Below, in pieces: positions 23,631 to 31,610 of a stretch of DNA of 64,000 nucleotides (within the stretch, counting starts at the first letter, position 1; each line of letters starts with the position of its first letter). Position numbers and translations under genes: made by a program. The DNA comes from S015-6 sp964384945. GTDB taxonomy: Bacteria; Desulfobacterota; DSWW01. The stretch lies in contig CAYLMK010000012.1 in NCBI GenBank assembly GCA_964384945.1, positions 1 to 64,000 of the forward strand, read 5' to 3'. Below the pieces are notes generated by a model. The model made no database searches. It saw only the letters and a program-made list of their open reading frames with translations, and was not told the DNA's origin.

Positions 23631-24937
23631 GGCGGGCCGTGGGCATCAGCGCTTTGAAACGAGCCATCATGGGGAATCAGAGGTTGCGGCCGTTGCTTCT
23701 CCGTCCGGCCATGAAGGGCCTTGTCCAACCCCGACTCGCCCTGTTGGGCGTGCCGATCATCGCGGTCACGGGCACCAACGGAAAGACGACCGTGGTCCGG
23801 CTTCTGACACGGATTTTTCGCAAGGCCGGCTACAACGTCGGGGCCTGCACCACGGAGGGAGTCACGCACAACGAGAGGATCATCACGACCGATGATGAGG
23901 CCTGGGGCAGGGGAGCGTGGCGGGCGGCGAAATGCCCCAAGGTCGACCTGCTTGTCCTCGAGACGGCCCGGGGAGGCCTGAAGCGTTACGGACCCGGTTT
24001 CCGGCAATGCCATGTGGGGGTCGTGACGAACCTGTTCGAGGACCACCTCGGGTTCGAGGGGATTCACACCCTGGAACAGATGGCCGAGGTGAAATCGGCC
24101 GTGCCGCGGGCCGTCCGAAAAGACGGTGCCGTGGTGCTGAACGGCGACGACCCGCTGGTGAGGGCGATGGCCGGAAAGAGCAGGGCACGGCCCATCTACT
24201 TCGTGATGGAGGGGGACGCCGGGCGGTTCGACCGGGCGCTCTTTGTGCGAGAAGGATCCATCTGGAGGAAGGCCGGTTCTCAGGAGGAACCGATCATCGC
24301 CGTCGGGGAGATCCCGATAACATCCCGGGGCCTCCAGCCCTACAACGTGGCCAACGCGATGGCGGTCCTGGGAGCGTTGGAGGGAATGCAGCGGTTTCTT
24401 CCCGTCGACAGATCGATCGTTGAAGCGGTCATGAGGCAGTTTGGAACCGATCCCCAGGACAACATCGGCCGGTTCCATATGATTACCCTGGAGGGAGAAC
24501 GATTCCTGATCTTTTACGCCAAGAATCCCGAAAGTTTTCTTCAGGAGGCGGATGTCGTCAGAAAGGTGAAGGCGACAGACGGATTCGACCGCGTGGTCGG
24601 GGCCATCGCCGCCCCCGGCAATCGGGTGCCGGGCTTCTACCAGGACATTTCGAGGATCGTGGCGTCCCTGTGCGACCTTGTCTTCGTGCGGCCGCCCAAA
24701 GAAAAGTACCTGCGGGGAAGGAGTGCTCAGGAGATCGCCCGCCTGCTTTCGATCTGCATTCCCCAAGAGAAGACCATCGAAGCGTCGGCCTCCACGCTCG
24801 GGGAAATGATCTCTCAGAGCAGGAGCAGGCTGAGCGGAAGGATTCTCTTCGTGCTTTTCACGGCCCTGTTCGACGCGGATACGGATGTGGGCCAGCTGCT
24901 GGCCAAGGCGGAGGCTCACCACCCTCTGGCCACGTAG
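23627..24937 (+). CDS. Stand-alone Mur-ligase domain like the C-terminal module of cyanophycin synthetase
   Basis: The 436-residue protein has the Mur-ligase ATP loop VTGTNGKTTVVRLL (47-60), LETARGG (111-117), TNLFEDHLG-x-EGIHTLEQMAEVK (134-155) and LNGDDPLV (171-178). ETARGG with EDHLG and VLNGDDPL is the pattern of the M domain of CphA, which adds arginine to the beta-carboxyl of a poly-aspartate chain. CphA carries an ATP-grasp domain on the same chain; here it is absent and an ATP-grasp protein is encoded nearby. GTG start overlaps the CelD-like stop. It should form an amide bond on an acyl phosphate; substrates unknown. It is not MurC-F, judging by the motif set and context. Confidence 0.8.
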   Translation: MRRAVGISALKRAIMGNQRLRPLLLRPAMKGLVQPRLALLGVPIIAVTGTNGKTTVVRLLTRIFRKAGYNVGACTTEGVTHNERIITTDDEAWGRGAWRAAKCPKVDLLVLETARGGLKRYGPGFRQCHVGVVTNLFEDHLGFEGIHTLEQMAEVKSAVPRAVRKDGAVVLNGDDPLVRAMAGKSRARPIYFVMEGDAGRFDRALFVREGSIWRKAGSQEEPIIAVGEIPITSRGLQPYNVANAMAVLGALEGMQRFLPVDRSIVEAVMRQFGTDPQDNIGRFHMITLEGERFLIFYAKNPESFLQEADVVRKVKATDGFDRVVGAIAAPGNRVPGFYQDISRIVASLCDLVFVRPPKEKYLRGRSAQEIARLLSICIPQEKTIEASASTLGEMISQSRSRLSGRILFVLFTALFDADTDVGQLLAKAEAHHPLAT

Positions 24938-24978
24938 GCCGCGGATTCCTGCGCACGCCGCCTCTTCGCCTCTTTCCA

Positions 24979-26874
24979 TCAGAGAAACATGTCGGCCCAG
25001 AGTTGTGCGACCAATACCGCCATGAGAAGGGTCGCCTCGTTGGAGGCACCCGCCAGGTAGGCGCTTCGGAGCCGAAGGACCTCACCGGAGTCGAAGAGCC
25101 CCACGCGTTTGAGCGCCCTTTCGGAAAGGGCCTGCTCGGCCCATTCCGGCAGAGATTCCCGGGCGAGCCAGGCCTCGAAGGGAACCCGAAGGGGATTCTT
25201 CTTTCGGACCCTGGCCGGTTCGGGAACAATCCCTCGGCAAGCCTCCCGCAGGATGTATTTTTCGGTCTGGTCCGGCGGCAGGCCTCGTATCATGAGATGC
25301 AACGGCAGCCTCGCACAGAATTCCCAGAGTTTGTGGTCCAGGAAGGGCGGCCGGGCCTCTACCGAGTGAGCCATGCTCATTCGGTCGAGGTGGTGGTTGA
25401 TGTAGTCGACCATGCGGGTCCTTGACTGGAGCCAGAGAATCTGTATGAGATACGGCTCCTTCCTGACGGCCGGCATCCAGTTTTCCCAGAATCCGAGGAC
25501 GGGGTCCGGATCGATCCTTCGCAGGGCCTCTCTCACCTCCCGGGAAAGCAGCCCGTTCCCCGCGGATCTTCGCCCGATGTGCAGGAGATCCTGGTAGTGC
25601 GTTTTCATGTCGAGGAGCTTGCCTCGGATAAGCCTTCCTGCCTGGCGCCGCCCCTCCCACAATGCACGTGAAACCGGACCCCATGCCAGCAGGCCTCGCA
25701 GCGGGTCGGGAAGGTTCAACGCAAAACCGGGCAGATACCCCCTCCGGTGCCAGTGGTAGCCGCCAAGAAGCTCATCGGCGCCCTCGCCGGTCAAGACAAC
25801 CTTGAGCCCCAGTTCGCGGCATACTCGGAACAGGTGGTAGAGCGCTGCAAAGGTGGTTCTCGCCGAGGGCTCTTCCTCGTGAGCCAGGATCCTTGGAAAA
25901 TCGTCCATCGCTTCCCGGGAAAACAGGAAAGAGTGGTGGTCAGTGCCGAGAGCCCGGGCCGAGGCGGCCGCCCGGCCGACTTCATCGAAGTCCGCCGGTT
26001 CGAAACCCACCGTTACGGTCCTGAACGGTTCCCCGAGGCTTTCTTTCATCAACGCGGCGTTCGCTGTGGAATCGATGCCCCCGGAGAGAAGGGCTCCGGT
26101 GGGTACGTCGCTGACCAAGTGCAGCCGGACCGATTCCCGGAGGCGATCCAGAAACTCTTCGATCAGTTCGGCCTCCGGTCTTGGAGGCGCCGTGTCGTAG
26201 GCCAGACTCCAGTACTCCTTGACCGTGACCCGGCCGTGCGCTGCGTACAGGCAATGGGCCGGCGGAAGCTTCCGGATTCCCTCGAACAGGGTGTAGGGGG
26301 CGGTCACAAAGCCGACCCTCATGTACATGGGAAGGGCGATCGGATTTGCCTTTCGGGGTAGGGGGGCGTGGGAGAGAATTCCCCGGATCTCGCTGGAAAA
26401 ATAGAGACGCCCCTCGTGCTCGGCAACGTAGAGGGGCTTGACGCCCATCCGGTCCCGGGCGAGAAAGAGGCTACGGTCTGCACGATTCCAGACCGCGAAG
26501 GCATACATGCCGCGAAGTTTTTCGAGCAGGCCCTCTCTGCCCCACTGTTCGTAACCGTGCAGCACGACCTCGGTGTCCGACCTCGTTCGGAACCGGTGGC
26601 CCAGGGATTCGAGTTCGGTCCGGAGTTCCTTGTAGTTGTAAGTCTCGCCGTTGTAAGCGATGTGGAGGGTCCCGTCCTCGTTTGCCATGGGCTGGCGGCC
26701 GCCGGGCAGGTCGATGATGCTCAGGCGGCGCACGGCCATCCCGAAGTCGGGCTCTGCGAATATGCCCTCGTCGTCCGGGCCGCGGTGGCGCAAGGATTCG
26801 TTTGCGAGGTACAACGCGTGCGGGTCTACGGGCACCCGGCTCGTGAGGTTCAACACGCCTGTAATGCCGCACAT
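24979..26874 (-). CDS. asnB: Glutamine-hydrolysing asparagine synthetase family protein
   Basis: A 631-residue AsnB-type enzyme. The catalytic Cys2 of the class II amidotransferase is exposed after Met removal (MCGITGVLN), with SLRHRGPDDEG (28-37) and HIAYNGETYN nearby. The synthetase half has the PP-loop LLSGGIDSTANA (263-274) and LTGEGADELLGGY. It transfers ammonia from glutamine to an adenylated carboxylate. Homologues in polysaccharide and natural-product loci amidate sugars or peptides instead of aspartate. It is downstream of a GNAT gene (33-base gap) and converges on the Mur-ligase gene. Primary asparagine synthesis is possible, but the surroundings favour a cluster role. Confidence 0.9.
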   Translation of the reverse strand: MCGITGVLNLTSRVPVDPHALYLANESLRHRGPDDEGIFAEPDFGMAVRRLSIIDLPGGRQPMANEDGTLHIAYNGETYNYKELRTELESLGHRFRTRSDTEVVLHGYEQWGREGLLEKLRGMYAFAVWNRADRSLFLARDRMGVKPLYVAEHEGRLYFSSEIRGILSHAPLPRKANPIALPMYMRVGFVTAPYTLFEGIRKLPPAHCLYAAHGRVTVKEYWSLAYDTAPPRPEAELIEEFLDRLRESVRLHLVSDVPTGALLSGGIDSTANAALMKESLGEPFRTVTVGFEPADFDEVGRAAASARALGTDHHSFLFSREAMDDFPRILAHEEEPSARTTFAALYHLFRVCRELGLKVVLTGEGADELLGGYHWHRRGYLPGFALNLPDPLRGLLAWGPVSRALWEGRRQAGRLIRGKLLDMKTHYQDLLHIGRRSAGNGLLSREVREALRRIDPDPVLGFWENWMPAVRKEPYLIQILWLQSRTRMVDYINHHLDRMSMAHSVEARPPFLDHKLWEFCARLPLHLMIRGLPPDQTEKYILREACRGIVPEPARVRKKNPLRVPFEAWLARESLPEWAEQALSERALKRVGLFDSGEVLRLRSAYLAGASNEATLLMAVLVAQLWADMFL

Positions 26875-26907
26875 ATCGTTTCCGACTTCCGGTGTGTGCG
26901 GTTCACT

Positions 26908-27861
26908 CTACCAGTCGCTGTCGCACAGGGTGATCATCCATTTGCCTTGCGGTGCCTTGAACACGATGCAATTGCCGTGGATACCGCCCGGGATGAAACC
27001 GAGTTTCGCCACGCCCAAGTGAACGCCTCGAAAACTCAAGCGCGCGATCTCTTCCCGTCGGCAGTGTTCCAGCAGCAATCGGAGGCAACTCCTTCTTCGC
27101 CGGGTAAGAAAGAAGTCGAAGAGTTCCGCCGAGAGCCCGCTCTTCGCATATACGCAGTACCCGATGCGGTCTGTTCCTTCGAGGAATTCGTAGGCGCAAT
27201 AGGCGCGCGCGGGGTTGTCGATGAACCGCCAGTTCAGGTAATCGGCCGACCGTACGCCCTGGATTCGGTCCCCTTCTCCGGCATAGTCCCGTCCGAATCT
27301 CTCGACGGCCTCCATCGTGAGATCCCTCGGCACCCTGCCCGTCCAGCAGAGCGCGTAGATCCTGGAGAAGGCGTCAGCGGCCGGCGCCAGCAACTTGAAT
27401 CGAGTCTTGGACAGGAGGAGTCCGAACGACACCGGAAACCTCCAGACGCGCATCGGCGCAAGGACCCGCCAGCCGAACTTGACGCCGAAGCCGATGGAGA
27501 GTTTGTTCGGAAATGCGATTTTCGGTACGTTCATCTCCTGCCTGGCAAGCGCCGTGATCCCCGAGTAGATCCCCTTTTCGCGCAATGCCTTCGGGACAAA
27601 GGCGGCGACGCCCTGCATCAGGCAGAAGGTGCCGGCCGCCTCACTCCGAAACCTTCTGGGCAGGTAGGCCATCATGCCCACGATGAGGCCTTCGGCATCC
27701 TCGGCCACGAGGATCCGGCCCGGGCCGTCCGGGCACCGGAGGTACTTCCACCGAAGCCATTCGAGCAGGTCGGGGCGCTGTTCACGCTGGCTGAGCAAGT
27801 CTGCGATGGACTCGAGATCCTTTTCCTCCGCCCTGCGGAAGGTCGGTCTTCCTTCTTGCAT
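26908..27861 (-). CDS. GNAT family N-acyltransferase
   Basis: The 317-residue protein begins with a GNAT domain (FRRAEEKDLESIADLLSQRE ... RILVAEDAEGLIVGMMAYLPRRF) and has an acyl-CoA contact region in VPKALREKGIYSGITALARQ. The second half is a further mixed domain with a lower similarity to known families, as in acyltransferases of glycan loci. The start at ATG 27861 is where homology begins; an AGAGG lies about 12 bases before it, and longer starts are possible. The AsnB gene follows. No promoter was seen for this unit. Confidence 0.7.
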   Translation of the reverse strand: MQEGRPTFRRAEEKDLESIADLLSQREQRPDLLEWLRWKYLRCPDGPGRILVAEDAEGLIVGMMAYLPRRFRSEAAGTFCLMQGVAAFVPKALREKGIYSGITALARQEMNVPKIAFPNKLSIGFGVKFGWRVLAPMRVWRFPVSFGLLLSKTRFKLLAPAADAFSRIYALCWTGRVPRDLTMEAVERFGRDYAGEGDRIQGVRSADYLNWRFIDNPARAYCAYEFLEGTDRIGYCVYAKSGLSAELFDFFLTRRRRSCLRLLLEHCRREEIARLSFRGVHLGVAKLGFIPGGIHGNCIVFKAPQGKWMITLCDSDW

Positions 27862-28033
27862 GGCGGGCTGGGAACCTCTTTCTCTGTTTGCGCCGCGTAT
27901 GCCGAACGACTTGGCAGGAGACAAAGACGAGAATCTCTGTCTGCGAAGTCTATACCGGTTCGGATCGCGGCGCAACCGGTCGGTTTGTCGGGGTGTTCCT
28001 CGGCATCGGCTTGCTGTCGGGAAGGTCGGCCCG

Positions 28034-28063
28034 TTGACACGGGCGGGACCCTTTCCTTAGAGT
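28034..28063 (+). promoter_or_regulatory. Promoter of the CapK/PaaK-like gene
   Basis: TTGACA (28034-28039), 18 bases, TAGAGT (28058-28063). Transcription would begin near 28070, which rules out the ATG at 28069 as start and supports the TTG at 28117. Confidence 0.65.
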
Positions 28064-28116
28064 GATGCATGCCAGCGCAGGCTCGGCGCCGGCACGCGCA
28101 CGACAGGAGAGAATCC

Positions 28117-29505
28117 TTGAACCCGTCTTCCTTGAGGCGGCAGGCAGGTTGGGTGCTGGGTGCGATTCCATGGTATCGACGATGGAGCCTGGCGCGACAC
28201 TTGGGGCCGAACTTCGAGCCCCTCTACCGTGCCATCCGGGAGCGCGAGAGGTTCACGCGCGAGCAGATCCGGGCCTACCAGAACGAGCACTTCCTTCGAA
28301 TCTTTCGCCACGCCTTTGATTCGGTACCCGCATACCGCGAACTTTACGAAAAGGCCGGTGTGCGACGAGACGCAATCCGCTCCATCGACGATATCGACAA
28401 ATTGCCTTGCATCGACAAGGAGGTCGTCAAGGCGCGGCCGGAGTCGTTTCTTGCGGATGATTGGGAGAGGTACAGGCCCGTTCTCAACAAAACCAGCGGC
28501 TCCACCGGGATTCCCATGAGCATTCGGGTGGACGGGGATCTGGCAACCATGGTCCAGGCCCTGATCTGGAGGCACCTGAACTGGGCCGGCCTCACCTTCC
28601 GGGACAGGTCGGCCTACATCGAACGGCCGCTGGGGTACATGGAAGGGCGGATCAACCGGACCGACCTGTACTCCAGGGACCGTTCCCGAAAGAACCTGGC
28701 CATCAACACCGCCTTGATCGGTCCCGACACATTGCCGAAGATCTGCTCGATCCTGGAGGAGTTCCGGGCGGACGCCATTCACGGGTACCCCAACATGCTC
28801 CTGCTCCTTTCCGAGTACCTGCGAGCCCATCCCCGCTACCGGATCCGTCCGAAATGTGTCACCCTGCGCTCGGAGAAGGTTTCGCCGGAGCAGAGAAAGA
28901 TCATCGAGGAAGTCTTTGCCTGCGAGGCCTTTGAGCTGTTCGCGCAGTGGGAGTACATTTGTTTCGCAGCGGACTGCGCCCTCCACAGCCTGCACCACTT
29001 CTTCGATCTCGGCGTCGTCGAGGTCATGAGGGGTACGAAGAGGGTCCGTCCGGGCGAGATCGGCGAACTCGTGTGCACCGGGCTTCACAACCGCTCCATG
29101 CCCCTGATTCGTTACAGAACGGGCGACCTGGGCATGATCAAGGAGGGGAGGTGCCCGTGCGGTCTCGAAATGCCGGTGATCGAAATTCACGGCAGCCGCG
29201 GCAAGGACCTGATCGTGACCCGAACCGGCTACTTTGAGGTCATGTCGAACCTTCCGGTGAAGATGCAGCAGGTCAAGCCCTTTCGGCAGATTCAGTTCGT
29301 GCAGAAGGACCTGGACCGGCTGGAAGTCAGAATCGTGAAGCTGGAAGACTTCAACGCAGAAGAGATCGAACGGGCAACGCGGATTGTCAGCGATTTCTTC
29401 GACGGCAGGCTCGAGGTGTCGATCGCCTTCGTGGAAGAGATCCCTCGCACGGAGGCCATGAAGTACAAGTACGTGGAGTCGAGCGTTCCCTGGGGCTTCT
29501 CGTAA
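28117..29505 (+). CDS. CapK/PaaK-type adenylate-forming protein
   Basis: This 462-residue protein belongs to the CapK branch of the phenylacetate-CoA ligase family, common in capsule and exopolysaccharide loci. Visible motifs are NKTSGSTGIPMSIRVDG (the adenylate loop), IHGYPNMLLLLSEYL, TLRSEKVSPEQ, FAQWEYICFA and MPLIRYRTGDLG with a C-x-C pair just after it. I chose the TTG start because AGGAGAG precedes it by six bases and the promoter excludes the earlier ATG. It should activate a carboxylate for transfer to an amine or CoA. Its place beside the ligase/acyltransferase cluster suggests that it supplies an activated acid to it. Confidence 0.8.
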   Translation: MNPSSLRRQAGWVLGAIPWYRRWSLARHLGPNFEPLYRAIRERERFTREQIRAYQNEHFLRIFRHAFDSVPAYRELYEKAGVRRDAIRSIDDIDKLPCIDKEVVKARPESFLADDWERYRPVLNKTSGSTGIPMSIRVDGDLATMVQALIWRHLNWAGLTFRDRSAYIERPLGYMEGRINRTDLYSRDRSRKNLAINTALIGPDTLPKICSILEEFRADAIHGYPNMLLLLSEYLRAHPRYRIRPKCVTLRSEKVSPEQRKIIEEVFACEAFELFAQWEYICFAADCALHSLHHFFDLGVVEVMRGTKRVRPGEIGELVCTGLHNRSMPLIRYRTGDLGMIKEGRCPCGLEMPVIEIHGSRGKDLIVTRTGYFEVMSNLPVKMQQVKPFRQIQFVQKDLDRLEVRIVKLEDFNAEEIERATRIVSDFFDGRLEVSIAFVEEIPRTEAMKYKYVESSVPWGFS

Positions 29506-29531
29506 CGCCCGCCCCGGGTGGGCCCGTCCCT

Positions 29532-31610
29532 TCATGGCGGGTCGAAAAGAACGCCGCGGGGTGCCCGCTCGCCGTCTTTCCACCAGCGGGGCTTCTGCGT
29601 CGCGATCTTGTCGATCTCCTTGGGGGCCATCAGCAGCCCCCGGGCCTTCACCCCTTTCACGGCGAGGTCGGCGACGCTGAAGACCTGCTGATGGATGCGC
29701 TGGCGCTTCGCCGGCTTGTACTTGACGTAGATCTCTTGCGGGCCGTCGTCGGCAAAGAGCAGGATCTTGGACGCCTTTCCGGCACACCAGTAGTCCTTGT
29801 TCAGGATCGTCCCGCCGAAGCGGAACTTCTTCAGGTAGGCGTTTCCGTACTCCGCGTAAGCGATCGTCATGACCCGTTCGCGGTCGATCTTGGCGGCGTA
29901 AATCAGGCCGGTGTCCACGAAGAGGGTCTCCGGCGGCCGCACGACCCGATAGCGCCCGTCCTCCCAGACGAGGAGGATCTTGTCGAAGGAGGAGCACTGG
30001 ATCAGCAGCCGGCCTTCCTTCACCCCGTGCCCAAGGTATCCCCGGGTCTCGTCGTAGCGGATTTCGAGCTCTCTTGCGGTCAACTCCTTGATCTCCAGGC
30101 TGTCGAAGACCGTCGCCTGGGTGCGGCGCGGGGGGTGACGGTCTCCGTAGGTCTTGAGCAGGCCTTTCAGGTACCCCACGGTGTAGCCGCGCAGATCCTC
30201 GAGCTGCTTTTCCACCCTCCGGAGATCGGCGCGCAGGGCGTCGATCTCCTTCCGGTTCCTGTCGAGGTCGAATCGAGAGATGCGCCGTATGCGGATGCCC
30301 AGCAGCATCTCGATGTCCTGCTTCGTGATCGGCCGTCCGAGCCGGCCGGCGAAGGGCTGAAGGCCGTTCAAAACCGCCGTCTGTAGCTGCGGATAGGTCG
30401 TGCAGTCCTCGATGGCCTTGTAAATGCGGTTTTCCACGAAGATCTCTACCAGCGTCTTCGTGTGGATCTCCTCGAGAAGCCGCCTTTTCTCGAGGCTGAG
30501 TTCCTGTTTCAAGATTCTCAGGAGCTGGCTCGTATTCTCCCTGAGGATCTCATCCACATCCATGGTCATGGGCCGCCCCTTGTGGATGACCGTGGCGGAG
30601 CAGCTCACGGTTGCCTCGCACGCCGTGAAGGCGAACAGGGCCCGGATCGCATTGTCGGCCTTGGCCTCCGGGGCGAGGGTGAGTTCGATGTTCACCTTCT
30701 CGGCCGTGAAGTCGTCGATCGCCGTAACGGGGACCTTCTTCTTTCGTATGGCGTCCTCCATCGAGGCGATCAGAGATTCCGTGGTGGTTCCGTAAGGCAG
30801 TTCAACGACGGCCAGTTTGTCCGGCCCCCTCGGCTCGATGCGCGCCCGCAGACGGCAGCGGCCGTTTCCCTTGTTGTACTCGGATGCGTCGAGCAGACCC
30901 CCCTGCGGGAAGTCGGGAAGGAGGGAAAAAGGCCTTTTCTCCAGGATGGCGATTTGGGCCTCGAGCAGTTCTCGGAAATTGTGCGGCAGGATCCGCGTGG
31001 ACAGGCCGACGGCGATCCCTTCCGCGCCGAGCAGGAGCAGAAGGGGCAGCCGCGCGGGCAGCGTGACCGGTTCCTGGTTCCTTCCGTCGTAGCTCGGGAC
31101 GAAACGGGTCAGGTCCTTGTTGAAGAGTTCCTTTCGTGCCAGTTCCGTGAGCCTGCATTCGATGTATCTCGGCGCCGCTGCCTGGTCACCGGTCAGGATG
31201 TTTCCGAAGTTCCCCTGTCCCTCGATCAGGAATCCCTTGTTCGCCAGTGCGGTCAGGGCATCCGTGATCGATGCGTCGCCGTGCGGGTGGTACTGCATGC
31301 AGTGGCCCACGACATTGGCCACCTTGATGAACCTTCCGTCGTCTTTTTCCCAGAGGGAATGAAGGATGCGACGCTGCACCGGCTTGAGGCCGTCCTCCAG
31401 GTTCGGGATGGCCCGCTCACAGATCACGTAGGATGCGTACTCGAGGAAATTGCGTTCCATCAGACTGCGGAGCGGATCGTTGCCGTCCGGCGGTTCGGGC
31501 TTGCCGCCCCCCTCGGGTCCCTCCTCCATGGCCGTCTCGTCGGGTTCCGTCAAGTCAGGCGAAGGCCTGGACGGCTTCGCCTCGAAGTCGAACTCGAGCT
31601 GTTTGGTCAT
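29532..31610 (-). CDS. parC: DNA topoisomerase IV subunit A
   Basis: The 692-residue subunit has the winged-helix and tower domains of type IIA topoisomerases. YHPHGDAS and AAPRYIECRL hold the active-site Tyr149, which forms the phosphotyrosine link with DNA. The start ATG overlaps the parE stop by four bases (ATGA). The C-terminal part is short and lacks the GyrA box (QRRGGKG type), so decatenation by topoisomerase IV fits better than gyrase activity. An acidic, proline-rich N-terminal extension of about 45 residues precedes the core. It ends 26 bases from the converging CapK-like gene. Confidence 0.92.
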   Translation of the reverse strand: MTKQLEFDFEAKPSRPSPDLTEPDETAMEEGPEGGGKPEPPDGNDPLRSLMERNFLEYASYVICERAIPNLEDGLKPVQRRILHSLWEKDDGRFIKVANVVGHCMQYHPHGDASITDALTALANKGFLIEGQGNFGNILTGDQAAAPRYIECRLTELARKELFNKDLTRFVPSYDGRNQEPVTLPARLPLLLLLGAEGIAVGLSTRILPHNFRELLEAQIAILEKRPFSLLPDFPQGGLLDASEYNKGNGRCRLRARIEPRGPDKLAVVELPYGTTTESLIASMEDAIRKKKVPVTAIDDFTAEKVNIELTLAPEAKADNAIRALFAFTACEATVSCSATVIHKGRPMTMDVDEILRENTSQLLRILKQELSLEKRRLLEEIHTKTLVEIFVENRIYKAIEDCTTYPQLQTAVLNGLQPFAGRLGRPITKQDIEMLLGIRIRRISRFDLDRNRKEIDALRADLRRVEKQLEDLRGYTVGYLKGLLKTYGDRHPPRRTQATVFDSLEIKELTARELEIRYDETRGYLGHGVKEGRLLIQCSSFDKILLVWEDGRYRVVRPPETLFVDTGLIYAAKIDRERVMTIAYAEYGNAYLKKFRFGGTILNKDYWCAGKASKILLFADDGPQEIYVKYKPAKRQRIHQQVFSVADLAVKGVKARGLLMAPKEIDKIATQKPRWWKDGERAPRGVLFDPP

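Noticed and set aside
23627..26874. Ordinary cyanophycin synthesis
   Set aside because: There is no CphA with both halves, no cyanophycinase, and the neighbours (lyase, CapK, acyltransferases) do not belong to that pathway.
19007..29505. A standard exopolysaccharide or capsule locus
   Set aside because: CapK, FemAB-like and AsnB proteins do occur in such loci, but no glycosyltransferase, Wzx, Wzy, exosortase or export gene is within this region.
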